Below, one piece after another: positions 9,852 through 20,180 of a stretch of DNA of 64,000 nucleotides. Below the pieces are notes generated by a model. It saw only the letters and a program-made list of their open reading frames with translations. It made no database searches and was not told where the DNA came from. Each line of letters begins with the position of its first letter. The first letter of the stretch is position 1. The position numbers and the translations under genes are program-made. Origin of the DNA: Entonaema liquescens. Its lineage: Eukaryota; Ascomycota; Sordariomycetes; Xylariales; Xylariaceae. Location: the NCBI GenBank assembly GCA_902805475.1, contig CADCSX010000011.1:1-64000 (forward strand). Direction: 5' to 3'.

Positions 9852-12740
9852 CTACCAGGTTCCTGACACTGGCAAATCTCTCGAACTCTGACCAATCATA
9901 AAACGATAATTACCCTCCACGATCATAGCCCAGTTTTGCGTCTTAACGTCCCAATAGCTCAGATCCCGTCTCGTCAAGTTAAAGACGACTACCCTACTTT
10001 CACCTTCATCTAGTGAAAACTTATCAAATCCGCGCAGCACTTTCACTGGAAAGTCGACCGAAAGACCGCTCTGGGGATAGCCTACGTATAGCTGCGGAAC
10101 GACCTGACCCGCTCTACTGCCAGTGTTGGTAACGTTTATGGAAACAGTAACGTAAGTAACCCATAGATCGGGGTTTCCACCTTCGTCGCCTCCCGCGCCG
10201 GAAAGGGGTTGATTTACATCGTAGCCGTCGGGATATGGGTAGGGATCTGACACTATATCATCAATAGTATCGAGATAAGGGTAGACGTATTTCTCAAGTT
10301 TGCGAAAGCCTCCGGGGAAGAGAGCCTCCTCTTCGTTTGGAATAGCTGTATCGTATTCCGGGGGAATTGCAAAGTCCTTGGGTCGTGGGGCGGGCTGGAC
10401 AGTTTTGTCTTTCAGCCCAGTCACCACGCAATCAGAGAACTTGAATGTGGTATAGCTTAACCCGAACCCAAACTCGAACCGCGGTTCTACCTCGTACTTG
10501 TCGAAATGCCGGTAGTCGACATACAGACCCTCTTTAAAGTCCTGCTGCGGTACGACGCCATTGGGTATATACATAACCTTAGCACCTTCGCCGTAATCGT
10601 CTAGGGACTTGCCGATAGTCCAGGGTAACTTTCCGCTGGGGTTGATATTCCCAAATATAACATCTGCTAGGGCGTTGCCGCTTTCCTGGCCTGGCAAGTT
10701 CGCGAGGAGTACAGCCCTGACATTTGGTAGATCAATCCACTTTTCCATCACAACCGGACCAACTGTGTGAATAACCACGATGACGTCGCCGGTGCCGCCG
10801 TGGCATCCTTGGGCGACCTGAATGATTAGATCGTCGCCGCCTTTCTGTAGGGACAGATCAGGCCGGTCGCCCTTGACGCCTTCCCATGCTTTGAAACCTT
10901 CGCCCGAGTCGGCATTAGCGAAGACGATACATAATTGAGAATCCTCTAGAATCTCAGGCTGCTTTTCGAATGGTGGGTTGTTTGTCAGATACGTCGAGAC
11001 TTTTACCTCCTCGACTCCTTCCCAATTTTTAGTCAGCGCCTCAGCTGGGGTGACTAGATAGGGAAATTCAACAGAACCAGAGCCCCAGCCCGAAGCGAGC
11101 GTGCCCTGATTGCAACCGCGATCTGGACAGTGGTTGGGGCCTTTGCCGGGACCGGCATCTTCCCCGAAAATTGCAATCTGAAGTGGACCGTCGCGTGGAA
11201 TTGGTTGCTTCGAGCGAGTGTTGGAGTTATGAGAAAGAGGTAGTAACCCTTCATTCTTAAGCAAGACGGTTCCCTCAGCTGCAATTCGTCGCGCGATGGA
11301 GGCGTGATCACCCATGACGTTGACGTACCGGTTAACGGGTATTTTTGGTTGCTCGGTGGGGCTGCCCGGCGCGAAGACGCCTTCAGGCTCGTCCGTCCAC
11401 GAGGAGAAGTTGGGTCCCTTACGATCGAATTTAGCCTCGCCGTCCTGACCAAACTGGTACCATGCGGCAACAATTCTGGTAACCATGTCGTTCAACCTCT
11501 CAAGAGGAACCGAGCCGTTGAGGATAGATCTCGTAAGCTCGGAACCCCAGAGAGATTTACCGTCCTCCCAAAATAATCCGTCGCCGGGCATCGTCATATC
11601 AAGACCGGCAAGCGCGCTGGCGACGCCGCTCCTCTGAGCGAGCCAATCGCTCATCACAAATCCCTGAAATCCCATCTCGTCCCTTAATAAGCCGTTAAGG
11701 AGCTTCGAGTTGCCGCACGCGTAAGAATTATTGATCATGTTGTAGCTGCACATGACGCTTGCGACGCCAGCTTTGACAGCATCTCCGAATGGCCATAGGT
11801 AAAGCTCATGCATCGTCCGGTCATCTATGTTCGTACTGAGAGCATTTGGGAGGCCCCATTCCCACGGCTGACGGAAGTGCTCCTGTTCATTCGCGACGAA
11901 ATGCTTGATGGTAGCCATGACACCCTCATCTTGAATTCCTTTGATAGACTGGGCTGCTGCGATACCCTGCAGATAGGGATCCGCACCAAAGCCTTCCCAG
12001 TTCCGTCCACCTGCTGGCATGCGGCCCAGCGGTCCGATGCAGGGACCAAGAATTACGTTGATTCCCTTCTTCCTCGCTTCTATCGCGTGGGCATTTCCCC
12101 ATTGATACATGAGCTCTTTATTCCAAGTGGCACCGACGGTCACGCCGGCGGGGAAGGCCGTGGCGTTGTCGGCAAACCGAATGCCTAGGGGACCGTCCTG
12201 AAGTGCTAGTGCAGGGAACCCTACGTGAGCTGCGGGACCCGTGTTTCCCACGGCTGGGCCCATCTTCCAGCCGGTCCCGGTTGTCACATTGACTTTCTCG
12301 GGTAATGTCATCCTGGCTACCATCTCGCTAGCCTTGTGATAAGCCTCCGCCCAGCTTTTTGCTGTACCACCCTTTGGAGTTGGGTACCATGGTGGTGAGA
12401 GGCCATCCGGGGGCGTTTGCTTATACTTTTTGAATGCAAAGAAGCCTCCTGCGCTGAGTGCTAACCAGACTACGGCGAAGACGCCTAAACAGCTTATGAG
12501 CCATCTAGTCGAACGGCCGGCGAGACATCCGCATGGTCTCCGCAACCAGCGGTTCCGAGGCTGGGTCGAGAAAGCTGTGTTCGAAGGTTTGGAGGATGTG
12601 AGAGGGTCGGATTGAAGGAATTCGGTTGCATCGAGGTCGGAGTCGAGTTCGAACGAGGAGCGAGCATCAAAGGAACGACGGAACTGCTCCTGTTCGTGAT
12701 TCGAGGCCGGACTCAGGAGTCCTTGTTTATTTGAGCTCAT
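9852..12740 (-). CDS. Membrane-anchored GH3 beta-glucosidase
   Basis: Intronless gene of 962 aa. Residues 1-78 are a Ser-rich, basic cytosolic tail. Residues about 79-103 form one transmembrane helix, so this is a type II protein with the enzyme outside the cell or in the secretory lumen. The GH3 N-terminal barrel follows, with the substrate-binding KH motif at 279-280 and the catalytic aspartate D365 in FVMSDW. The GH3 C-terminal alpha/beta sandwich comes next, then a fibronectin III-like domain near the end (about 860-950). Several Asn-x-Ser/Thr sites fit a glycosylated ectodomain. The family releases glucose from cellobiose and other beta-glucosides; the long tail-plus-anchor architecture resembles the bglE/bglF-type fungal enzymes. 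The start is the first ATG of the frame. A Pro/acidic-rich insertion around residues 780-840 precedes the fibronectin domain. Confidence 0.95.
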   Translation of the reverse strand: MSSNKQGLLSPASNHEQEQFRRSFDARSSFELDSDLDATEFLQSDPLTSSKPSNTAFSTQPRNRWLRRPCGCLAGRSTRWLISCLGVFAVVWLALSAGGFFAFKKYKQTPPDGLSPPWYPTPKGGTAKSWAEAYHKASEMVARMTLPEKVNVTTGTGWKMGPAVGNTGPAAHVGFPALALQDGPLGIRFADNATAFPAGVTVGATWNKELMYQWGNAHAIEARKKGINVILGPCIGPLGRMPAGGRNWEGFGADPYLQGIAAAQSIKGIQDEGVMATIKHFVANEQEHFRQPWEWGLPNALSTNIDDRTMHELYLWPFGDAVKAGVASVMCSYNMINNSYACGNSKLLNGLLRDEMGFQGFVMSDWLAQRSGVASALAGLDMTMPGDGLFWEDGKSLWGSELTRSILNGSVPLERLNDMVTRIVAAWYQFGQDGEAKFDRKGPNFSSWTDEPEGVFAPGSPTEQPKIPVNRYVNVMGDHASIARRIAAEGTVLLKNEGLLPLSHNSNTRSKQPIPRDGPLQIAIFGEDAGPGKGPNHCPDRGCNQGTLASGWGSGSVEFPYLVTPAEALTKNWEGVEEVKVSTYLTNNPPFEKQPEILEDSQLCIVFANADSGEGFKAWEGVKGDRPDLSLQKGGDDLIIQVAQGCHGGTGDVIVVIHTVGPVVMEKWIDLPNVRAVLLANLPGQESGNALADVIFGNINPSGKLPWTIGKSLDDYGEGAKVMYIPNGVVPQQDFKEGLYVDYRHFDKYEVEPRFEFGFGLSYTTFKFSDCVVTGLKDKTVQPAPRPKDFAIPPEYDTAIPNEEEALFPGGFRKLEKYVYPYLDTIDDIVSDPYPYPDGYDVNQPLSGAGGDEGGNPDLWVTYVTVSINVTNTGSRAGQVVPQLYVGYPQSGLSVDFPVKVLRGFDKFSLDEGESRVVVFNLTRRDLSYWDVKTQNWAMIVEGNYRFMIGQSSRDLPVSGTW

Positions 12741-13353
12741 CCCGTTATCCGGGGACCTAGAGTCCAGTCTCGCCCGGCGAGCGTCGTTTATAAATCAGTT
12801 ATTTTGCCCACGTTGATACTTTTGCTCGAGAAGTTGCTGGTCGGCCCAATACTTGCCTACCTTCGCCACTCCACAGAGCGAGTTGGTGTCGACCAAGCAC
12901 GCAGCAATTTTATCGTAAGCAATTGGATGGACGAACAAATAAAAGCAGTAAATTGGGAATATATTACTATCGCAAAAGACTCTAAGGTGAGATCTATAAC
13001 TGCAAGGCCCGAGCGAATCCTCAAGCTATCTCAGGTATTGTAAAGCAGCATCAACCGCAAGGTCGGAACCTTCGTTTGAAATCTGAAGATCTTCTTGGCG
13101 AGAGCTTTTTGGACTCGAAACATTGGATGGATATTTGGAGCCCCGCCCCTTGTAAGCCCACCGTGTAGATACTAATAATAGAAACTCTGTTTGAGCTATG
13201 AAAACAGTAAACATACTGTACTTGCACGGGTGTATCATGATTGGTATACGCATGTATGAGTATCTATACTTACATATGTGTAACTACATGATATCATAAT
13301 ACAAACTTTCCATGTATATATCGAGTATCGGCTTAATTAGCTTGCTGCAAGAT
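12741..13353. other. Intergenic region, no gene seen
   Basis: Separates the start of the beta-glucosidase from the 3' end of the dienelactone hydrolase-like gene. The first part must contain the beta-glucosidase promoter. Small frames at 12804-13043 and 13026-13253 look random. Confidence 0.5.
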
Positions 13354-14711
13354 TTACTTTACTTTCCTGCACTTGTACTGAAGCATCTCATTCGACCTTG
13401 TAGAGCTTTGGTCTGCGAGCTTGTGCGCGCTTTCGATCCCCGCGACGGGGAGACGATATTCGAAACTCGGGCTAGGTGCTCCCGACTCTGACGCAATCGG
13501 GTGTGGAAATGGAAGATACTCCGGAAGCAATCCTAGCTGTCTCAGGAGCGTCGCTTGATCCCAACTGATGTGCTCGTGGTATAGACGGTCGCCGCGTATG
13601 TTTACCACGCTCGTGAATGGGATACTAATAAATCGCCCTGTTGCGGGGACGCCAGGTACGCTATAGGAATATTTCAGCTTGCTTCGTAGTTCGTAGCTCA
13701 GTAGCTCACGTACAGCCAGTTGATTACACGGTCGTGGGTAGCTTTGAAGAGGAACTCGTCGACCACGCGATCAATGCCCACCGTCCGGCTTACGAGCTCG
13801 AGCTGCGTATCGGGCGGGTTGCTGAAGATGAAGTTGTTCCTGTAAAATTCAGTCAGGGCCTGTCGCCCAGATCCGCCGGTGAGCGTTGGCACGTGGTTTA
13901 CATATGGCTCTTCGACCATGGTCGCCATGGTTTCTTCGACCGATCGCGCTTGGAATTCCCAATACGTGTGCTCGTCCCATACTTTCTCAAGATCAAAATA
14001 GGGGCCGCCGACGAGCGGTTTTATAAAAGAGAGAGATCTCGTGTGGGCCACCGAGGCTGAAGTAGCGTGATAATCTCCATGGGCGGGGATCGCGAAGAAG
14101 GATTTCGCATTCTCGTAGTGATACCTCTTCTCCTTACCTCCTTCGCTGCTACCACCCAACCGGGCTCTTACCGAAGGTCCGGGTACGTGTGCTAATAACG
14201 GCAACTTGCTAGTAGAAATACTCGCTTCAAGCATGCCGTAGCAGACAACGGCGCAAATCTCCGCCTGGGCCTCGATCGTTTGTAGTACAAGAGATTCCAA
14301 GACGGGTATATAGGCTTTTCGCCGTTACGCAGTCAGCTAGATCTTTCGCCATAAACTCAGGTATTCTGCTTGCTCACAGATGATTCCGATCTTGTCGACC
14401 TGATCACAGGATGGCAGTCCGAGTAACGCGGAGAGTGCAGAGCGTATACCATCATGTATCAACCGCGCATCAGATCTTGTGATCCTTAGCTGCGCAACAG
14501 CGAAGCTTTCCTCGGCCCATTTCTGCAAGGGTGGTGGGTCTAAGGTCTTCTCATGTTTGCAAAGATCAAGCTCCGCGCCGACGAGGAGAAGCAACCCCGG
14601 GCCATGGCCTCTTCTTGAAAGCGGAACTTGAATTGTTAACTCCGGATTTTGGTCAACCAAGGGGGCATCTGGATAACTAATTGTACTCGTGTTTGACGTT
14701 ATTTTCGACAT
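13354..14711 (-). CDS. Dienelactone hydrolase / SnoaL-like fusion (carboxymethylenebutenolidase family)
   Basis: Three exons, 14711-14378, 14314-13714 and 13660-13354, joined by a 63-nt intron (GTGAGC...AAAAG, branch CTGAC) and a 53-nt intron (GTACGT...TATAG). The phases close exactly and give 413 aa. The first half resembles the fungal dienelactone hydrolase-like alpha/beta hydrolase fold. The second half, from about FDLEKVWDEHTYWEF onward through NHVPTLTGG and NIRGDRLYHEHI, is the SnoaL/NTF2-like domain that fungal proteins annotated as carboxymethylenebutenolidase carry at the C terminus. Bacterial relatives open dienelactones in chloroaromatic breakdown; the fungal substrate is generally unknown. 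The in-frame stops at 14337 and near 14325 are intronic, not a truncation. The acceptor AAAAG of intron 1 is weak, so that boundary is the least certain part. Confidence 0.85.
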
Positions 14712-15309
14712 GATAAAGTCACTTCCCAGGAAAAAGATACGGCAGACAGCACAACATCAACATATATTTAAGTATTTTTTTCAAGCGGGGTTTATATCTT
14801 ACTTGGCGACTGATGCTGCATTAGCCGACAACCTGCACCTTGAGCATTTGGCAAGCCTTTTGTTACGATGTGACGCTTATCGTCTAAACATGATAGGTCA
14901 GCTCCTCGAACAGTTACTTTATAGCACGATTTCGATACTGCATGTTTGAGATTTGCAGATGTTCGTCAGCAGAAACCCCACTGAACATGGACAAATCTCA
15001 CGCCTGTAAGTATATGTATCACAGTCTTCGCAGTTGGGAATTTTCTACTCCCGATCCGCTTTTGCTGACCATAGCGTCCTGGTTCAGTTCACGCCTGGGA
15101 CGTCGACTGAGAACAAATTTTTAGGAAATTAATTCAGAAGATCCTGACTGGTTAGGACGAAAATCATTCATCACGTTTATATGCCAGACACCAAGGCGAA
15201 AATGTTAAATCTATTTTACCGAGTGACAATCAGGCTACAAGGCTAGTCTTGGGAATATTATACAGTGTATGATCCATCCGATTCGCAATCCAAAGTCAAG
15301 TTCTATACC
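14712..15309. other. Intergenic region, no gene seen
   Basis: Contains the presumed promoter of the dienelactone hydrolase-like gene and the 3' flank of the glutamine synthetase-like gene. Reading frames at 14689-14949 and 14942-15124 show no family resemblance. Confidence 0.5.
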
Positions 15310-16843
15310 TCATACCGTCTCGATGTATCTTTTCAGCTCCCAATCCGTCACTGCCTCGTCCCAAAGTCGTATCTCGTTTTCCCTAGTACCGCCAAAATGA
15401 TCTACGAAGTCATCACCAAAGACTTCGCGAGCAATACTATTTTGGCTCATGAATCTATCGGTAGCTTCCCTCAGGTTTCTCGCGAGACGAGTACCTTGGT
15501 CGGTTTGGCCCCCCACATCCTGTCCCTTACCGAGCGGGGGAATTGGGATCTCGAGTTTCTTCTCCACGCCGCGCCAACCGAGAGCCAAGATGGCCGACAT
15601 GACGAAATAAGGGTTTGCGTCGGCTCCCGGTACGCGAACCTCGAACCGTGTTGCCCCGGGCTTAGAGGTAGGAGGCGCGATGAGACGGACAGATGCGGCG
15701 CGGTGTTCAAGGCCCCAGGAGACAGTCACCGGGGCCCAGAAGTTCTCGACCAACCGTTTATAGCTGTTTATGGTGGGCGCAAGCATTGGCATCACATCAG
15801 GTAAGCCATCTAGGATACCAGCGAGGAAATGCCTCCCCAAGTCACTGAGGTGTGCGATGTCTGGGTATTTTGCATCCTCGTCCTTCTGCTCGCGGAAAAA
15901 TAGGTTCTTGCCGTCTTTATCCACAACAGAGACGTGGGTATGTCCGCTATTCCCCGGCAGGCCGTGCTGAGGCTTCGCCATGAAGCAGGGCGTGATCCCG
16001 TACCCGCTCGCAACTGATCTGACGACATACTTGAAGAGAGACGCTCGGTCGGCCGTTTCTGAGATTTGGCCGAATTCCAATGCCGCCTCATAAACCCCGG
16101 GCCCACTCTCAGTATGCCATCCTTCCAGATCGCACCTGAATTTGGCGCACGAGTCGTACACCTCGTGGTAGTAAGATTTATTCAGAGTGGGTCGCGTGAT
16201 GCTGTATCCGAACATGCCCTCAGTTAGAGGAGGGAGCGCGTGTGTGGGGTTGTTGTTTAGATACGAAGCGACGGACGGAGAGGGCGAGTCTGTGGTTGAG
16301 GAAGGCGAAGAAGGTACTTTGAATTGAAAAAACTCGAGCTCGGCTATGCGATAGTTGGCATCATAATCATGATCTTAGGAAACCCTGCGGGGGCGGAAGA
16401 CGGGAACGGTGTAACTAACCTCCTGCCATAGCATTGCAACCTTTTTTTTCTAGCTTCTCTACAGTGGTTCTAAGAAGTCCGCGCGGGTCGGCGCATACTG
16501 GGTTCCCGTCGTCGTCGAAGAAGCTGACCAGGAAGAAGGGAACGTTTTCCTCCCAAGGGAGACGGCGGAAACTGTTCAGATCGGGCACGGCGATCAAGTC
16601 GCGATAGCCGTTTTGCTTGTTGCTAATCTTCAGCTCTTTATCGTAGGTCCTGTCGTGCATATCCCAGCCGAAGATGACACTGCAGAATCCGAACCCTTCC
16701 TTAGCTATGGACAAGAACTTCTTCTTGGACACGATCTTCCCCCGAAGCATGCCATCGACGTCTACCCCTGCTAGCTTCACTTTGGTATCATCTTTGAGGA
16801 GATCTGGCAAGTCCCCAACTGTGACGCGGGATGTCAAAGACAT
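15310..16843 (-). CDS. Glutamine synthetase-like (GS type I fold) enzyme
   Basis: Two exons, 16843-16420 and 16343-15310, with a 76-nt intron (GTTAGT...GCATAG), giving 485 aa. The ATG at 16843 is chosen because upstream codons reach only a TTG and the conserved N-terminal beta-grasp starts right after it. The GS signature runs in order: AGVDVDGMLRGK, AELEFFQF (the metal-binding Glu strand), HGLPGNSGHTHVSV, NSYKRLVENFWAPVTVSWG and RFEVRVPGADANPYF. These are the ammonia/metal, ATP and glutamate-binding segments. It is the GS domain only, without the amidohydrolase domain of FluG. Such stand-alone fungal proteins are likely gamma-glutamyl-amine ligases acting on amines or polyamines rather than housekeeping glutamine synthetase, which is eukaryotic type II and shorter. 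The substrate is inference. Confidence 0.9.
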
Positions 16844-19053
16844 ATTGAAGAAAGCTCGAGAGAATAGCAAGTCCTATTAGGGTTTCGTATAGTCGGCCAA
16901 CGGCTAGGTGGTTTGGAGTCGTATCGCAATGGAAAATAGATGGCAGTGGAAGAATGAATTGCTCTCTGCATACACGAGTGATTGATTCAGGATTTGAGCA
17001 AGTCTGCGAGGGTTATATATATATAAATATAAAGTAGCGATATAGGTATGTCAATAATGCAAATACCTGTCTTCGGTAAGTAATGACTTCGGTAAGTTAT
17101 GTGTAACGTAGGCAATGTTAGTTGGGTTCGATATTGCGGAATCGAAAAGGTAAGCTTCGAAGTATGCAAGGTAATATGCTACGATACTATAATATGCATA
17201 GAAGAAGTAGGATGCGTCTGTAAGGCTGAATGATATGTGATTTGAAAACTCATCTATGTATCGATCGACGCACAGAACGTAACCTCCGCAAGACGTCAAC
17301 CCTTTGAAGTAAACCTTGCCTGACACCGATATATTGGATCCCCTTACGTGATTGGTACGAGATAAGCTTCCGCGATATGGAGACTACCTAATACGCTAAT
17401 ATAGGACATCGGATACTATCCCTGTCGGCGGGTACTTCCATGAGCAACTACGTAATAAATACTCCGTACTTCGGTACCTATATCACATATCACATATAAT
17501 AATGCCGGGTCCGATTCCACGCGTAATCTACCTTCACTGCTCCAACCCGCAGATTTCTCTGACATCGTGACCAAGGTACTCCGCGGTGGATGGTCGTACA
17601 GATACGGTGACGATGTTACATAGGGTGATCCGCCTTATGCCTTATGTGAGGCTCTCATGTAGGTTTTCAACGGGGCTACTAACCAATGTAAGATATCCGT
17701 CTATAACCACCCGCCAGTCCCCGTCCTACCTTTGATACATTCACGTCCGCAATCCAATGAGACGAATTCGCTGGAGCTCCCGCTGCGTGGTTCTAGCACC
17801 TATACCTGCCTTAGTTGTTATCGTGTAAATTTGATGAGAGGCATCTAGATGTCAGCAGTCAGCGCGTGACCCGCTTGCATATCCGAAGCTATTCAGACTC
17901 CCGCTTCTTCCTCGACTCACCACATATTCTTTCGAGTAGTAGCCAACATCAGATGCGGCCTAAGACGTCATTGGCGCACTTTCTATTTCCGCTAGTTAGC
18001 AGGTCAACGCGTAATGGGACTTGATATACTGCTCAAAGTTATACGCAAGGAGTATCTTAGTAGTAGCAAAATAATTGTGTAGCATTCTAAGTCTAGCCGA
18101 AACCCCTGGGGCCCGGCTTTTCAACAGCTCTTACAAGTCGTACGAAGACAGCATAATTCGACATAGATATCTGCGAGTATTTGGTCATTTGAACATATAT
18201 AGAACCGCTCCCGACTTTCCCGTGCCAACACTCCGCCAGCGCTGAGTGGCGGTCCCAGTATCCTTGACCCTGAGATGCATATGCCTTTCCCGACGTCCCA
18301 CGCCCCTATCCGGCCACGCGGTTCGTTCTATTATAGGCATGATGACTCAATATTAATAGAGGCCTTGACCCGACGGAACGGACAAGTGTTACATAGTCAT
18401 CAAGCTCACCGCTTAAAGGCAACAAGTTGTGCCAATTGCGGAAGACCCGCGCGAATCATCAACCGGGAATTTGCCAACATCTTTCCAGAAAGCCGGGACA
18501 CGTCGGTGTGGAAGATATGTCAAGTATGCTTTATTTACGGTTATCCCCTTTCAATAATTCTGCAGGATTTGGCGCAAACAGATGTGATCTTCGACAGCTC
18601 CCGCCTTTCTTAGGATATGACGCAGGCTATATCTCCGGACATATCCAAACGGGTTCACCTAAGCTCGAAGAGACTATACAGGACGCAGTGCTCACTAATC
18701 CTCAAATTGCATAGGTGCGTTACCGACTGTATTTCAAATTTGCATACTCGTTGCGTATGTCGGAAGGAAACTTCTCAACTTGCGGGTACCATTATTAGAG
18801 TGTAAGGTCGAAGCGACGTCTTACTAGAAGGGATGGAGTCCTGCATTGAGTGACCGGATAGGGGATAAGAAAGGAGCGAAGTGGATCTAAACTAGATTTT
18901 AGGAGATTAGGTATTCTGTACAGTGATCTGACCCGGAGGACGGATATTTATGCAAGGGTTAGGCAAGTACATATTTTGTGGCTTTGATCAGAAAGCCAGA
19001 CCGTACGCGTATCACAAGACGATACGGTTTATACTGGACAGTTTATACTGAGC
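16844..19053. other. Long intergenic region with one doubtful small ORF
   Basis: Holds the promoter of the glutamine synthetase-like gene at its left end. An AT microsatellite-like stretch lies at 17015-17035. Apart from the cysteine-containing frame at 18275-18613, described separately, I see no gene. The right end abuts the inverted-repeat element. Confidence 0.5.
18275..18613 (+). CDS. Doubtful small ORF with two CxxC pairs
   Basis: ATG-initiated frame of 112 aa with no recognised family. C52-x2-C55 and C82-x2-C85 give a C-x2-C-x26-C-x2-C arrangement, which would suit a zinc ribbon or half of a treble-clef finger. The flanking residues do not match GATA, Zn2Cys6 or RING patterns. An upstream TATATAG sequence at about 18197-18203 could serve as a promoter element. 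With no homologue in mind and an overlapping frame at 18427-18714, chance is a serious alternative. Confidence 0.2.
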   Translation: MHMPFPTSHAPIRPRGSFYYRHDDSILIEALTRRNGQVLHSHQAHRLKATSCANCGRPARIINREFANIFPESRDTSVWKICQVCFIYGYPLSIILQDLAQTDVIFDSSRLS

Positions 19054-19124
19054 CGGTAACCTTAACGTCACAGGTAAAAAATAATAAAGTAACAACCCAT
19101 CCACTTTTCCACGTGAGGATAAGC
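19054..19124 (+). repeat. Left 71-bp terminal inverted repeat
   Basis: Exact reverse complement of 19722-19792 by direct comparison. It contains one CACGTG. Confidence 0.93.
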
Positions 19125-19721
19125 TTCCACGTGAAGATAAGCCCCGGATAGCTACCTATATAAGCTTTAATAGTAGTTTCTAGCAATTATAAATCAGCCT
19201 ATATTTCAACAGTAACAAGCCCCTATTTTGCTATCTTAAGGACCTATAAGACCTAGGAATCGGTAACTAAATTAATATAGTTAATCGAGTTAATAGCTTT
19301 AGCCACTGTATTACTAGGTATAAGTAAGTTGGGTTGATAGTCACGTGGTTACCTACGTGATACGTTACGTAGTACGTTACGTAGTACGTTATGTAGTAGT
19401 TACGCATACAAAACGTTAATTAGGTAACCTATATATACGTAACTAAAATAATTACAACAACAACACCAGGATTTATCGTTGTTTGACTAATTTGTTTACG
19501 TTATATACAGTACTTTTACTTTTATCTATCGAATAGTAAGTTTATTGAGAAAGGGTTAAGTAGCTGTATAAGGCTATTTAAATAAGGGTATTAATTTAAT
19601 TGAAAAGATTTTAAATTAATTGATTATAATTAATGTAGGTTGTAGTGCGACCGGGTTAGTTTCTGTAATGGTTGGGGTTTGGATGGATACCTATATAAAT
19701 TAGTATGGGTGGCTGTCCGGG

Positions 19722-19792
19722 GCTTATCCTCACGTGGAAAAGTGGATGGGTTGTTACTTTATTATTTTTTACCTGTGACGTTAAGGTTACCG
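19722..19792 (-). repeat. Right 71-bp terminal inverted repeat
   Basis: Exact reverse complement of 19054-19124. The 9-bp duplication follows it at 19793-19801. Confidence 0.93.
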
Positions 19793-20180
19793 ATACTGAG
19801 CGGTTCGTGATAAGAAAGTAGCTTTATCAACTTATACGTTGCCGTTGTCGGAAGAAGAGGGGTTACGGGTCATGTCACTTAAGAGCCCCTCCAAAAAAAA
19901 AAACTAGTACAGATCGATGGAAAAACGTCAAGTACAAGAACATCATTGATTTAGGTGGTACTTATAATAACTGCCAACCTCTGTCCCGACGTCCATCCTA
20001 TTGAATACTTGTAATCTCCTTTCAAGTGTTCTAAGTATACTATCTTGATTCTACTTTTCAACCTCGCTTCTTCCTTCCGAGTACTATAATTCATCCTCGT
20101 ATTAATTTACTTTGCTGTATCCCATCTCGGCAACTCCTCCTCCCTGTGAGTAATCACGACAGTCAGGCGGGTAGTTAAAA
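19793..20180. other. Upstream region of the short-chain dehydrogenase
   Basis: 388 bp between the transposon and the ATG at 20181, with a poly-A tract near 19893. The presumed promoter is here. The transposon lies within 400 bp of the start codon and could affect expression. Confidence 0.45.

Larger units (their letters stand above)
19054..19792. mobile_element. Non-autonomous TIR transposon (Mutator-like MITE candidate)
   Basis: A 739-bp element bounded by perfect 71-bp terminal inverted repeats, 19054-19124 and 19722-19792. The ends read CGGTAACCTTAACG and its complement. A 9-bp direct duplication ATACTGAGC flanks it exactly (19045-19053 and 19793-19801). The interior is AT-rich, has no transposase frame and carries a short ACGTAGTACGTT tandem tract near 19360-19400. 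Immediately inside the left TIR an 18-bp segment (TTCCACGTGARGATAAGC) is duplicated (19107-19124 and 19125-19142); past it the two arms stay similar but imperfect. Long TIRs plus a 9-bp target duplication fit Mutator-like elements better than hAT (8 bp) or Tc1/mariner (TA). Identical arms suggest a recent insertion or an element that has escaped RIP. Confidence 0.9.

Noticed and set aside
13641..14060. Plus-strand frame of 139 codons
   Set aside because: It is the antisense shadow of the dienelactone hydrolase-like gene.
14315..14377. Stop codons suggesting a truncated dienelactone hydrolase-like gene
   Set aside because: They fall in a 63-nt GT-AG intron with a CTGAC branch, and the exon phases close on both sides.
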